DNA of 64,000 bases from Jiangella aurantiaca (GCF_004349105.1 NZ_SMLB01000008.1:124001-188000), one strand, 5' to 3'. Positions 23,107 through 31,852 are shown, counted from the stretch's first letter. Made by a program: numbers and translations. Notes: generated by a model not told the origin, from the letters alone.

Positions 23107-24717
23107 TCAGCAGTTGACCGTGTCGAGTCCGAACCCGCTCTTCGGCAGCGGTTGGTAGCCATCGAGGGCGCTGTCCCATGCAGTCACTTTGTCGACGAAG
23201 TGCACCGGGATCAGCGGAGCTTCGGTCTGGAGGAGGTGCTGCGCCTCGGCGAGGGCCTGGTTCCGGGTATCCAGGTCAGGGGCGGCAAGCGCGATGTCGA
23301 GCATTTCGATCAGCCCCGCGTTCTCCCAACGCGCCTGACGAGGCACGAAGGCGCCGCCGTAAAGCCAGCGCAGGCCCCATTCGGCGTCCCCGGCGAAGGC
23401 GCCGGCGTCGGCACTCGTGAGCCACATGTGATAGTTCCCGTCGATGGCGCGCTGCGCCTGAGCTTGGATGTCTCCCGGTATGACGTTCGCGGTGATCCCG
23501 ACCTGGCGGAGGTTCTCTTGGATGATCGGAGCCTGCTGTGTGAGGGTCTCGTCGTTGTTGATCAGCATGTCAATCGTGATGCCGCCGCCGAGCCCGGCCT
23601 CGGCCAGGAGTTCGGAGGCACGGTCGACGTCATAGCTGTAGACGGTTGACGTCTCCACCGCACCCGCGATCTGAGGTGAGGTCATGTGTGACCACGCAGG
23701 TTCGGCATGCCCGGCGAAGGCGATCTGCGTGATGCTGTCCCGGTCGATCGCGTAGAGCACGGCGCGCCGGACGCGGGGGTCGTCGAACGGCGGCTGAGCG
23801 GTGTGGAACATCAGGTACGTCGCGAGCGAGCTGGGCACCGCCTCGATGCTGATGCCGTCGAGGTTCGAGAGCGTCTCGTAGGTGTTCGCCGGAGCGTTCT
23901 CGATGACGCTGAACTGGCCGGTCCGCAGGCCAGAGACGCGTGCGTTGTCGTCCGGGACCACGCTGATCTCGAGCTCCACGAACCCCAGCCGCCGGTCTCC
24001 CTGATAGTCGGAGAAGGATTCGAGGCTGATGCTCTGCTCGGAGACGGCCGACTGGACTCGGTACGGCCCGGTGCCGATCGGCTCCAACTTGAGTGCATCG
24101 GGGGAGTTCGACGTGGCGTTGCGTGAGAGGACCCAGATCAACGCGAGGCGTTCCGCCAACAGCGTCGTCGGGTGCTTGAGCGTCAGTTCGATCTCGGTAT
24201 CGCTCACAGCGGTGACCGCGTCGATCACCGTGAAGGACGTGAGATATGGAGAATTCGTCTCCGGGTTGCGGATCCTGTCCAGGGTGAAGACGACGTCGTC
24301 GGCCGTCAGAGGGCTGCCGTCGTGGAACGTCGTGCCCTCCCGGAGGTGGATTCGGTACGTCGTGGGGTTGATCTCTCGCGGCAACTCGGTTGCCAGCACA
24401 GGTGTCAGCTCCCTGGGCGGGAACGGATCAACCCGGTAGAGGGGCTCGTAGACGAGATCCACGATGGCGAACGTGGAGACCAGCGGTGACGTTGTTGGAT
24501 CGAGGTCGCGGAAGGGGGTTGCCATGGCCGCAGCGAGCCTTTGGCAGTCCAGTTGTGGAGCCGCCTCTTGCCCGGACGTGTCCGAGGAGCACCCTGAGAG
24601 GGTGCCTTTGAGCGCGATGAGTGAGCCGCCGATGCCAACCAGTGCGAGCAAGTTGCGTCGCGTGAGCCCGCCAGACTGAAGAGCGTCTCGTGGAGTTTCG
24701 TTCGTCTCGATGGCCAT
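23107..24717 (-). CDS. Family 5 (DppA/OppA) solute-binding lipoprotein
   Basis: 536 residues. The N terminus has a twin-arginine pair (LTRRNLLALVG) followed by a hydrophobic stretch and a lipobox LSGC (Cys43), indicating a Tat- or Sec-exported lipoprotein. The mature part shows the family 5 features FRDLDPTTSP, PTTYRIHLREGTTFHDGSPL and DDVVFTLDRI. It captures the ligand for the permeases that follow. The start is followed upstream by a textbook promoter (TTGACA-N17-TATTTT, 24787-24759 on the minus strand) with operator B placed at the transcription start, so expression should be repressor-controlled. Ligand unknown. Confidence 0.9.
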   Translation of the reverse strand: MAIETNETPRDALQSGGLTRRNLLALVGIGGSLIALKGTLSGCSSDTSGQEAAPQLDCQRLAAAMATPFRDLDPTTSPLVSTFAIVDLVYEPLYRVDPFPPRELTPVLATELPREINPTTYRIHLREGTTFHDGSPLTADDVVFTLDRIRNPETNSPYLTSFTVIDAVTAVSDTEIELTLKHPTTLLAERLALIWVLSRNATSNSPDALKLEPIGTGPYRVQSAVSEQSISLESFSDYQGDRRLGFVELEISVVPDDNARVSGLRTGQFSVIENAPANTYETLSNLDGISIEAVPSSLATYLMFHTAQPPFDDPRVRRAVLYAIDRDSITQIAFAGHAEPAWSHMTSPQIAGAVETSTVYSYDVDRASELLAEAGLGGGITIDMLINNDETLTQQAPIIQENLRQVGITANVIPGDIQAQAQRAIDGNYHMWLTSADAGAFAGDAEWGLRWLYGGAFVPRQARWENAGLIEMLDIALAAPDLDTRNQALAEAQHLLQTEAPLIPVHFVDKVTAWDSALDGYQPLPKSGFGLDTVNC

Positions 24718-24739
24718 GTCAGCCTCCGACGTTCAATAA

Positions 24740-24787
24740 TGAAACGCTCGTTTCAAGGAAAATAGGGTTGTGGGGCCGCATTGTCAA
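24740..24787 (-). promoter_or_regulatory. Repressible promoter: TTGACA-N17-TATTTT plus operator B
   Basis: On the minus strand -35 TTGACA (24787-24782), a 17-bp spacer and -10 TATTTT (24764-24759) form a near-consensus housekeeping promoter. TGAAACGCTCGTTTCA (24755-24740), a perfect 6-bp inverted repeat with 4-bp spacer, begins 4 bp further on and covers the likely +1. A further partial inverted repeat TTCA-N4-TGAA overlaps its far side (24732-24743). This is the best copy of the island operator. Confidence 0.75.
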
Positions 24788-24866
24788 TCGCTCCTATGGG
24801 TAATCGCTCGCGGGGCAATGTGGCCGGTTGGGCGCGCCTCGACGATCTTGTGATCAGCTCACACCG

Positions 24867-25868
24867 TCACCATGGACCGAACTCGGAGATCGCGTCTCGG
24901 AATTCGCATCGGGGCTCGAAGCCGAGCATGGTGCGGGCGCGGCGGATGTCGAGCTCGAGGTGGTGGGCCATCGGCATCTCGATCATGAGTTTCGGCACGC
25001 CGTAGGCGTCGGCTATGACGGCCGCACCTTCGTCGTGGGAGGTGGGGCGGGAGGCGGCGAGGTTGAAGGCGTGGCCGACCGCCTCGGGCTCGGTGAGGGC
25101 CAGATAGAGCCCGTCGACGGCGTCGCGGACGTCGAGCAGCGACAGGGTCCAGGGTGCGCCGTCGGGGCCGGTCAGTCCCACCGCGGTGTCGCCCGCGGCC
25201 TCGCCGGCCTGGGCGTCGAGGATCTTCAGCAGGTTCGGCTGACCGTCGAAGAGCTGCCAGATGTGGCAGTCCTTGCCCAGCGCCTGCCAGCTCAGCACTC
25301 GCCGCCAGAAGCCGAGCCGGAACATGTCGCCGGCCTCCTCTGGGCTGACGACGGTGGCGAAGCGGGTGATCGAGAACGGGATGTCGTACTGCGCGGCGTG
25401 ATTGCGCAGGATGAGCTCGCCCAGCAGTTTGCCGGTGCCGTAATAGTCGGCCGGCTCCTGCGGTGCGTCCTCGGTGAGCGGCACGGCGGGCGGCGCGCCG
25501 GGCCGGTAGGTCCCGTCGGAACTGGCCAGGACGAACCGCTCGATCGGGCCGCCGGCGTGCACGACGCCCTCCAGGAGGCGCAGCGTGCCGAACGCGTTGA
25601 CGTCGTAGAAGCGGTCGACCGGCGTGTCGCCGCGGATCAGCTGCGCCGCGAGGTGCACGACGTGCGTGACGTTCTTGCAGGCGGCGTCGATGGCGGGCTG
25701 GTCGCCGAGGTCTGCCTCGACGATCTCGATGTCGGGAAAAGGCGACAGCTTGCTGCGTAGGGGGTCGCCCGGCAGGACCATGGCCTTGACGTCGGCACCG
25801 GCGGTCACCAGCCGCCGGACCATGTTCGCGCCGACTCTGCCTGTTGCGCCGGTCACCAGTACTCGCAT
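24867..25868 (-). CDS. NAD-dependent epimerase/dehydratase (extended SDR), paralogue of 15315
   Basis: A 333-residue extended SDR: TGATGRVGANM, HLAAQLIRGD, catalytic ASSDGTY and YYGTGK, and a C-terminal LLDVRDAVDGLYLA. It matches the gene at 15315 along its entire length (for instance FGTLRLLE and the ITRFATVV/VRLGSVV pair), so the two probably act on related substrates. It lies alone on the minus strand between the transporter operon and the deacylase operon; operator D in the divergent region at 25950 may regulate it as well. Substrate unknown. Confidence 0.82.
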   Translation of the reverse strand: MRVLVTGATGRVGANMVRRLVTAGADVKAMVLPGDPLRSKLSPFPDIEIVEADLGDQPAIDAACKNVTHVVHLAAQLIRGDTPVDRFYDVNAFGTLRLLEGVVHAGGPIERFVLASSDGTYRPGAPPAVPLTEDAPQEPADYYGTGKLLGELILRNHAAQYDIPFSITRFATVVSPEEAGDMFRLGFWRRVLSWQALGKDCHIWQLFDGQPNLLKILDAQAGEAAGDTAVGLTGPDGAPWTLSLLDVRDAVDGLYLALTEPEAVGHAFNLAASRPTSHDEGAAVIADAYGVPKLMIEMPMAHHLELDIRRARTMLGFEPRCEFRDAISEFGPW

Positions 25869-25949
25869 GTCGCGCCCACTTCCCGTCGTGTCCGAGCCGT
25901 GACGGCGACGCTGCGGTGGGCGACCGCCGTCCGCTATGGTGGCGAGAAT

Positions 25950-25963
25950 GGAACCTGAGTTTC
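25950..25963 (+). promoter_or_regulatory. Operator D, GGAAC-N4-GTTTC
   Basis: GGAACCTGAGTTTC matches the island operator at 9 of 10 arm positions and, like operator A, is followed by AATA. On the plus strand a TATGGT -10-like hexamer (25935-25940) lies 9 bp upstream, so the site would fall just after the transcription start of the operon beginning at 26033. The -35 region is not convincing. Confidence 0.5.
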
Positions 25964-26032
25964 AATAATCGTAGCCGTCGGCCTCCGCGGACTCAACGCC
26001 GGTTCGATGCCCACGATCTGGATGGAGTGGCG

Positions 26033-26974
26033 ATGGAACGAACTCAACCGACGTTCAGCGCCGAGAGGGTTCTGGCCGGCGGCGCGGTTCTCACCACGAT
26101 CAGGGGCGGCCCAGGGCCGACCGTGGCGCTCCTCGGCGGCGTGCACGGCGACGAGGACGAGGGGGTCCTCGCGGTCCTGCGGGTCCTGCACCACCTGGCC
26201 GGCGCTTCGCTGGCGGGGACGGTGCGGGCGGTACCACGGGCACATGTAGCCGCGTGGGCGGCCGGCAGCCGGACCGGGCCGCTCGACGACGGGAACCTGG
26301 CCCGGTGCTTCCCCGGCGACCCCAAGGTGGGCCCGACGGCGGAGGTGGCGGCGTCGATCACCGCGTCAGTCATCGAGGGCGCCGACGTGCTGATCGACCT
26401 GCACTCGGCCGGTCAGGCGTACCGCATGCCGCTGTTCTGCGGATTCATCCGTGACGCCGGCGACGCGGACGGGTCGCGGCGTGCGGCGGCCGCGTTCGGG
26501 GCGCCGCTGATCTGGGCGCATTCCGGCGCGCCGCCGGGCCGCAGCCTGTCCGTCGCGGCCGAGCTTGGCATCCCCGCGATCTACGCCGAGTGCGGCGGCG
26601 GTGGCGGCATCCGGGGCGATCATCTCGAGGCCTACACCCGCGGCGTGCTGGCCGTCCTGGCCGAGTTCGGGCTGCTGCCGGCGACGGAAACCGCCCAGCC
26701 CGCATCGGCGAGCTGGGTCTACGACGGTGGCGGCGACCTGGACGCGGGGGTGATTGCGGCGCACGACGGGTTCTTCGTCAGCTCGGTCGACGCCGGCGAC
26801 CGGGTGGCACCGGGAACGGAGATCGGCCGCCTGCACGGCTACGACGGCGCGCTGCTGGAGACCGTGACTGCGCCGTCGGCGGGCATGGTGATGTTCCTGC
26901 GCCGCCGAGCCCGCACCCGCGCCGGCGAGGTGCTGTTCTCCCTGGCCGGACTGGACGAGGGAGCGGGCACGTGA
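26033..26974 (+). CDS. Succinylglutamate desuccinylase/aspartoacylase-family zinc deacylase
   Basis: 313 residues of the M14-like AstE/AspA family. The zinc-binding motif is GGVHGDEDEG (His and Glu), the third ligand is the His in LIDLHSAG, and the C-terminal part (GVIAAHDGFFVSSVDAGDRVAPGTEIG) is the family's beta-barrel extension. These enzymes remove N-acyl groups from acylated amino acids or related small amides. GGAG 26024-26027 lies 5 nt before ATG 26033. It heads a coupled operon (GTGA overlap with the next gene). The substrate may be an N-acylated amino compound released in this pathway (inference). Confidence 0.82.
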   Translation: MERTQPTFSAERVLAGGAVLTTIRGGPGPTVALLGGVHGDEDEGVLAVLRVLHHLAGASLAGTVRAVPRAHVAAWAAGSRTGPLDDGNLARCFPGDPKVGPTAEVAASITASVIEGADVLIDLHSAGQAYRMPLFCGFIRDAGDADGSRRAAAAFGAPLIWAHSGAPPGRSLSVAAELGIPAIYAECGGGGGIRGDHLEAYTRGVLAVLAEFGLLPATETAQPASASWVYDGGGDLDAGVIAAHDGFFVSSVDAGDRVAPGTEIGRLHGYDGALLETVTAPSAGMVMFLRRRARTRAGEVLFSLAGLDEGAGT

Positions 26975-28089
26975 GCGCGCGGGGGCTGCGCCGGTTCGCC
27001 TCCGACCTGCCCGAGGCCGGTGAGTTCGTGACCCTCGGCGAGGGCGACACCCCGCTCGTCGGCCTGCCGGTGCTGGCCCGCCGGCTCGGCGTGGGCCGGC
27101 TGTCGGCGAAGCTGGAGTCGCTCAACCCGACCGGGTCGTACAAGGACCGCATCGCGGCGATGTCGCTCTCGCTGGCCAGGCATCAGGGCCGACGCGGATG
27201 GATCGCGTCGTCGTCGGGGAACGCCGGCGTGGCGATGGCCGCGTACGGTGCGCGGGCCGGGCTGCCCGGATTCCTCTGCCTGGTCGCGTCAGCGCCGCTG
27301 GAGAAGCGGGTCCCGCTGCTACCGTACGCGGCCGGCGTGGTGGCCGTCGACGGCGTGGGCGACGGCGCGACCTCGCAGCGCATCACCGGGCTGGTCGACC
27401 AGGTGCTGGCGGCGGCCGAGCGGCACGACCTCTACCTCGGCATCACCGCGCACGCGTTCAACCACGACGGCATGCGGGGCGCGGACACCATCGGCTACGA
27501 GCTGGCCGAGCAGGCGGGCTCGGCCACGCACGTCTACGTCCCCGTGGGCGGCGGCGGGCTGCTGGTCGCGGTCGCCCGCGGGCTGGCGCACCGGGGGATG
27601 CCGGCGGCGGTCGTCGCCTGTCAGCCCGCCGGCTGCGCGCCCGTCGTCGATGTGTTGCAGGGCGTGCGGGCCGAACCCGTGGTGGCCCGCGTCGAGACGA
27701 CGGTCTCCGGGCTGCAGGTGCCGAACCCGCCGGACGGCGTCGCGGCCGTCGACGCGGTCACGGCGTCCGGCGGCTGGGGCACGGCGCCGGCCGACGGCGA
27801 GATCCTGGCGGCCCAGCGGCTGCTCGCGGCGGCCGCGGGCGTCTTCGTCGAACCGGCCGCCGCGACGACGCTGGCAGCGTTGATCGCCGACGTCGAGGCC
27901 CGCCGGGTCGGCTCCGACGACGACGTCGTGCTGGTGCTGTCCGGCGCCGGCTGGAAGGATCTCGGCCGGTTCGTCCCTGACGCCGGGGAACTGCCCGTGG
28001 TGTCCGTGGACGACATCACCGCGCGAGTGGACGACTGGGCCGCGCGGGTGGGACCCGCCCGGGCCGCGACGACGAGGAGGACCGGATGA
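26971..28089 (+). CDS. Threonine synthase-like PLP-dependent lyase (fold type II)
   Basis: 372 residues with the fold II layout: LGEGDTPLVGLPVLARRLG, Schiff-base Lys in PTGSYKDR, SSSGNAGVAMAAYGARAG for the phosphate/Asn contact, VPVGGGGLLVAVARG as the PLP-phosphate glycine loop and a late LSGAGWKD. It is like threonine synthase or threonine/serine dehydratase-type enzymes, which perform beta/gamma elimination or replacement on hydroxy-amino acids. A housekeeping thrC role is unlikely because the flanking genes are not amino-acid biosynthetic. The GTG start overlaps the previous stop and the stop overlaps the next ATG. Confidence 0.8.
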   Translation: MSARGLRRFASDLPEAGEFVTLGEGDTPLVGLPVLARRLGVGRLSAKLESLNPTGSYKDRIAAMSLSLARHQGRRGWIASSSGNAGVAMAAYGARAGLPGFLCLVASAPLEKRVPLLPYAAGVVAVDGVGDGATSQRITGLVDQVLAAAERHDLYLGITAHAFNHDGMRGADTIGYELAEQAGSATHVYVPVGGGGLLVAVARGLAHRGMPAAVVACQPAGCAPVVDVLQGVRAEPVVARVETTVSGLQVPNPPDGVAAVDAVTASGGWGTAPADGEILAAQRLLAAAAGVFVEPAAATTLAALIADVEARRVGSDDDVVLVLSGAGWKDLGRFVPDAGELPVVSVDDITARVDDWAARVGPARAATTRRTG

Positions 28090-29057
28090 CGAAGGTGATC
28101 GTCGTGGGCGCCGGGTTCATGGGCAGCCTGCACGCGCGGACGGTGCACGATTCGCGGCTGGCTGAGCTGGCCGCCGTCGTGGACCGCGACGAGGCCGTGG
28201 CGGCCGCCGCCGGCGCCGCCCTGGGCGTGCCGGCCTACACCGAGACCGAGCGGGCGCTGGCCGAGACCGGCGCCGACGTGGCCATCGTCGCCACGCCCGA
28301 CTCCGTGCACCGGCCCGCGGCCGAGGCCGCCATCGCCGCCGGCGCGGCCGTACTGGTGGAGAAGCCGCTGGCCACCACCGTCGCCGACGCCGAGGCCGTG
28401 GTGGCGCTGGCCGCCGAGCGCGGCGTCCGGCTGATGACCGGGCACATCACCCGGTTCTACCCGCGCTACGTCCAGGTGGCCGAGACGGTGCACTCGGGCC
28501 GCCTCGGCCGGCCGGTGCTGGTGACGACATCGACCTGGGGGCAGCGCTCGCTCGGCGAACGGGTCGCGGCGACGACGAATCCGCTCTGGCACTTCGCCAT
28601 CCACGACATCGAACTGATCCAGTGGCTCACCGGCGGCGTCGTGGCCGATGTCGACGGCGCGCAGCTAATGGAGTCGGCGTCGGGTGTCGCCAGTTTCACC
28701 GCGACCGGCACGGTGACGTCCGGCGCCGCGTTCCACCTGGCCACCGGCTGGACGCTGCCGGACAGCGCCGGGCCGCGCTGGGACCTCAAGGTGCACTGCG
28801 AACGCGGCATGGTGCAGGCCGCGTGGAGCTCCGACGGCGTGACCAGCTTCGGCGCGGACTCCGCCGAGGAGCTGGACTGCCTCTCGTGGCCAACCGTTCA
28901 CGGCCGCATCGAGGGCGCGCTGCGCCTGGAGGTGGAGCACTTCCTGACCGCGGTGGCCGACGGCACGCCGTTCCTGGTGCCGCCGGCGGCCGCGGTCGAC
29001 GCCGTCCGCAGCGCCGCGCTGTTGGAGAAGGCGAGCACCGTGCGGAGGCTCCCATGA
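28086..29057 (+). CDS. Gfo/Idh/MocA-family oxidoreductase
   Basis: 323 residues with an N-terminal Rossmann motif VGAGFMGSLHAR, the diagnostic EKPLATT stretch whose Lys binds cofactor/substrate, and the C-terminal region HFAIHDIELIQWL carrying the family's catalytic-region Asp/His. These NAD(P)-dependent enzymes oxidise or reduce hydroxyls on sugars, inositols and sugar nucleotides. It is coupled on both sides (ATGA at 28086 and at 29054), so it probably works on the same substrate as the following SDR. Substrate unknown. Confidence 0.87.
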   Translation: MTKVIVVGAGFMGSLHARTVHDSRLAELAAVVDRDEAVAAAAGAALGVPAYTETERALAETGADVAIVATPDSVHRPAAEAAIAAGAAVLVEKPLATTVADAEAVVALAAERGVRLMTGHITRFYPRYVQVAETVHSGRLGRPVLVTTSTWGQRSLGERVAATTNPLWHFAIHDIELIQWLTGGVVADVDGAQLMESASGVASFTATGTVTSGAAFHLATGWTLPDSAGPRWDLKVHCERGMVQAAWSSDGVTSFGADSAEELDCLSWPTVHGRIEGALRLEVEHFLTAVADGTPFLVPPAAAVDAVRSAALLEKASTVRRLP

Positions 29058-29854
29058 CGGCCGCGGGGCTGGCGATCGTCACCGGCGCCGGCAGCGGCAT
29101 CGGCCGGGCGACCGCCGTCCGGCTGGCCGAGTCCGGCCACGCCTGCGTGCTGGCCGGGCGCCGCGAGACGCCGCTCAAAGAGACCGGCGAGCTGATCGGC
29201 GTTCGTGGCGGGACGACCGTCGCGGTGTCCGCCGACGTCACGACGGACGAGGGCCGGGCGGCCATCCTCAGGGCGGCCGACGACGCGGCGGACGACCTCG
29301 GCGTCCCGCTGCGGGCGCTGGTCAACAACGCCGGCGATTCCAACCTGGCGCCGCTGTTCGCGCCGGACCTCGGCCGGTGGCGGGAGAACTTCGCGCTCAA
29401 CGTCGAGGCGGCGGCGTTCCTGGCGATGGAGGCGATGCGCCGCATGCGCGACGCCGGCGGCGGAGCGGTGGTGAACATCGCCTCCGTCTACGGGAAGGTC
29501 GCGCTCAACAACGCGTTCTACGAGCCCAGGCTGCCCGCGAACACCCCCGACGGCCCGGTCCGCGATCTCTCGTACGCCGCGGCCAAGGGCGCGATCCGGA
29601 TGATGTCGCGGGAGCTCGCGGTGGCGGGCGCGCCGATGGGCGTCCGGGTCAACACCGTCTCGCCGGGCATGGTCGACGTCGGCAAGGTGCCGCTGGATCC
29701 CGAGGTAGTTCGCACGTTCAGCGCGGCGACACCGATGGGCCGGCTCGGTCGCGCCGAGGAGATCGCCGGCGTGGTGAATTTCCTGCTCTCGCCGGAGGCC
29801 AGCTTCGTCACCGGCGCCGAGATCGTCGTCGACGGCGGCTGGACCAGCTGGTAG
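29054..29854 (+). CDS. Short-chain dehydrogenase/reductase, paralogue of 14458
   Basis: 266-residue classical SDR: TGAGSGIG cofactor motif, VNNAGDSN, Ser in NIASVYG, YAAAKG Tyr/Lys and VVDGGWTSW at the C terminus. It shares with 14458 the unusual insertion between catalytic Ser and Tyr (FYEPRLPANTPDGP here) and the identical NTVSPGM and ATPxGRLGR segments, so both belong to one subfamily. The start overlaps the previous stop. Substrate probably related to that of 14458 (inference). Confidence 0.85.
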   Translation: MTAAGLAIVTGAGSGIGRATAVRLAESGHACVLAGRRETPLKETGELIGVRGGTTVAVSADVTTDEGRAAILRAADDAADDLGVPLRALVNNAGDSNLAPLFAPDLGRWRENFALNVEAAAFLAMEAMRRMRDAGGGAVVNIASVYGKVALNNAFYEPRLPANTPDGPVRDLSYAAAKGAIRMMSRELAVAGAPMGVRVNTVSPGMVDVGKVPLDPEVVRTFSAATPMGRLGRAEEIAGVVNFLLSPEASFVTGAEIVVDGGWTSW

Positions 29855-29957
29855 CGCGGCCGGCGAAGACCGGCACCTGACCCGTCGCCGCCCGTTGCGC
29901 TGCAATGGCGGCAGGGTCCCGGGCCGGCCGGGCCATGGGTCGTCACGGAGGACGCCG

Positions 29958-30926
29958 ATGCGGTACCGGCAGCTGGGACGGTGGGGGATCGAGGTCTCGG
30001 AGATCACCCTCGGCACCTGGCTCACGCACGGCGGGACGGCGGGGGAGACAGCGACCGCCTGCACCCGGCGCGCCTACGAGCTCGGAGTGAACCTGTTCGA
30101 CACCGCCAACGTGTACCCGGAGGGTCACGAGGGGGAGGCCGAGCGTGTCCTCGGCGAGGCGCTCGCGGTGTTCCCGCGCGACAGCTACCTGGTGGCGACC
30201 AAGGTCTTCTCGCCGATGGGCGACGGACCGCTGCTGCGCGGACTGTCGCGCAAGCACGTGCTGGCTCAGGCCGACGCCTCGCTGCGCCGCCTCGGACTGG
30301 ACCACATCGACCTCTACCAGTGCCACCGCTACGACCCGAAGACGCCGCTGGAGGAGACCGCCGGCGCGATGGACCACCTGGTCCGGCAGGGCAAGATCCT
30401 CTACTGGGGCGTGTCCGAGTGGTCGGCGGCGCAGCTGGACGAGGTGGTCGCGCTCTGCCGCGACCAGCGGTGGGCGGTCCCGGTGTCCGACCAGCCGCAC
30501 TACTCGGCGCTGTGGCGCGAGCCGGAGGCGAGCGTGCTGCCGGCCTGCGCCCGGCTGGGGCTCGGCGTCATGGCCTTCGCCCCGCTGGCACACGGCGTGC
30601 TGACCGGCAAGTATCGCGACGGCGAGACGGCGCCGGCGGGCAGCCGGGCAGCCCGGCCCGCGGACCGCTGGATGTTCGACCGGTACCTGACTCCGGCGGT
30701 ACTCGCCGCTGTCGCGGACTTCCAGAAGCTGGCCGCCGACGCGGGCTACCGTCCGGCACAGCTGGCGCTGGCCTGGTGCCTGCGCGGCGCGGCCGTCTCC
30801 ACCGTCGTGGTCGGAGTGTCGAGCATCGCGCAGCTGGAGGCGAACGCCGCGGTGCCGGAGCTGGGGATCGGCGCGGACGTCGTCGAGCGGGCGGGCGAGA
30901 TCCTCGGCCCGGCCCGGCTCGCGTGA
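29958..30926 (+). CDS. Aldo/keto reductase (Kv-beta-like)
   Basis: 322-residue TIM-barrel aldo/keto reductase. The catalytic tetrad is visible: Asp and Tyr in NLFDTANVY, Lys in LVATKVF and His in YQCHRYDP. The region GVMAFAPLAHGVLTGKY and a C-terminal VVVGVSSIAQLEAN fit the Kv-beta/YghZ subgroup (NADP binding). It could reduce a sugar-derived aldehyde or ketone. GGAGG 29947-29951 lies 6 nt before ATG 29958. The 103-bp gap to the previous gene holds no clear promoter, so it is probably cotranscribed. It converges with the SMP-30 gene, 5 bp between stops. Confidence 0.86.
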   Translation: MRYRQLGRWGIEVSEITLGTWLTHGGTAGETATACTRRAYELGVNLFDTANVYPEGHEGEAERVLGEALAVFPRDSYLVATKVFSPMGDGPLLRGLSRKHVLAQADASLRRLGLDHIDLYQCHRYDPKTPLEETAGAMDHLVRQGKILYWGVSEWSAAQLDEVVALCRDQRWAVPVSDQPHYSALWREPEASVLPACARLGLGVMAFAPLAHGVLTGKYRDGETAPAGSRAARPADRWMFDRYLTPAVLAAVADFQKLAADAGYRPAQLALAWCLRGAAVSTVVVGVSSIAQLEANAAVPELGIGADVVERAGEILGPARLA

Positions 30927-30931
30927 CGGCG

Positions 30932-31852
30932 TCAGTCCAGCTCGTACGGGCGAGGCTCGAGCAGCTCCGACGGGATGCCGTGCCGCGGGAACGGGGTGCG
31001 GCGCTGGCCGCGGATAGGCGTGGTGACGACGAAGACGTCACCGGCGAGGCGGCCCTGGCGGCCGTGCTGCGGCGCCGCCTGGGCCGCCGTCGTGATGTAG
31101 AGCTCGTTGCGGTGGGGACCGCCGAACGTGCAGCTGGACACGTTCGGGGTCGGGACCGCGACGGCGCCCAGCAGGCGGCCGTCGGGGGTGTAGCGGCGGA
31201 CCTCGCCGGCGCCCCAGACAGCCAGCCAGAGACAGCCCTCACTGTCGACGGTGAGGCCGTCGGGCAGGCCGTCGCCCGGCGGGATCTCGATGAACGGCTC
31301 GGGGTCGGACGGCACGCCCGCGGCCGCGTCCCACCGGTAGCGGTGGACCGTCTGCGCGATCGTGTCGACGTGGTAGAACCAGCTGCCGTCGGGGCTCCAG
31401 TCGAGGCCGTTGGACATGCCGATGCCGTCGAACAGCGCCGCGGTGCTGCCGTCGGCGTCGACGCGGTAGAGGGCGCCGGTGAAGCGCGGGTCGTGGGCGG
31501 CGGTCCCGGCGACGAAACGGCCGCCGGGGTCGCACTTGCCGTCGTTGAACTGAGTGGCGCGGTCCGGCTCGACCGGCTGCCAGAGAACCGGGAGGTGGTC
31601 CCAGCCGGCCAGCACCAGGACGCCGCGCCGGGCGGCGAGGAGGAACCCGCCACCGTCGATGAGCGCCATGCTGCCCAGCGGCTCACCGATCTGGCGGTAC
31701 GCGACGTCGCGGCTGGCGCGGCGCCAGCGCCACAGGTGACCGGCCGGGATGTCGACCCAGTAGAGCGTGTCGGACGCAGGGTCGTAGACCGGGCCCTCGC
31801 CGACGTCCGCGCGGCAGTGAACCAGCAGGCGCGGCTGAATCGTGTTCACCAT
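30932..31852 (-). CDS. SMP-30/gluconolactonase-type lactonase
   Basis: 306-residue six-bladed beta-propeller with the SMP-30 signature: metal-binding Glu in VGEGPVYDP, FNDGKCDPGGRF, SNGLDWSPDG (metal-ligand Asn region) and LPDGLTVDSEGCLWLAVWG. These Ca/Zn/Mg-dependent enzymes open sugar or other lactones. I start it at ATG 31852 (MVNTIQ); a longer frame reaches 31903 but has an unlikely Arg-rich start. It lies 81 bp downstream of the IclR gene on the same strand and may be cotranscribed with it. Confidence 0.83.
   Translation of the reverse strand: MVNTIQPRLLVHCRADVGEGPVYDPASDTLYWVDIPAGHLWRWRRASRDVAYRQIGEPLGSMALIDGGGFLLAARRGVLVLAGWDHLPVLWQPVEPDRATQFNDGKCDPGGRFVAGTAAHDPRFTGALYRVDADGSTAALFDGIGMSNGLDWSPDGSWFYHVDTIAQTVHRYRWDAAAGVPSDPEPFIEIPPGDGLPDGLTVDSEGCLWLAVWGAGEVRRYTPDGRLLGAVAVPTPNVSSCTFGGPHRNELYITTAAQAAPQHGRQGRLAGDVFVVTTPIRGQRRTPFPRHGIPSELLEPRPYELD

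Noticed and set aside
24859-25965. Alternative open frame on the same strand as the extended SDR at 24867
   Set aside because: Composition is Arg-rich without motifs, while the 24867-25868 frame gives a full Rossmann enzyme.
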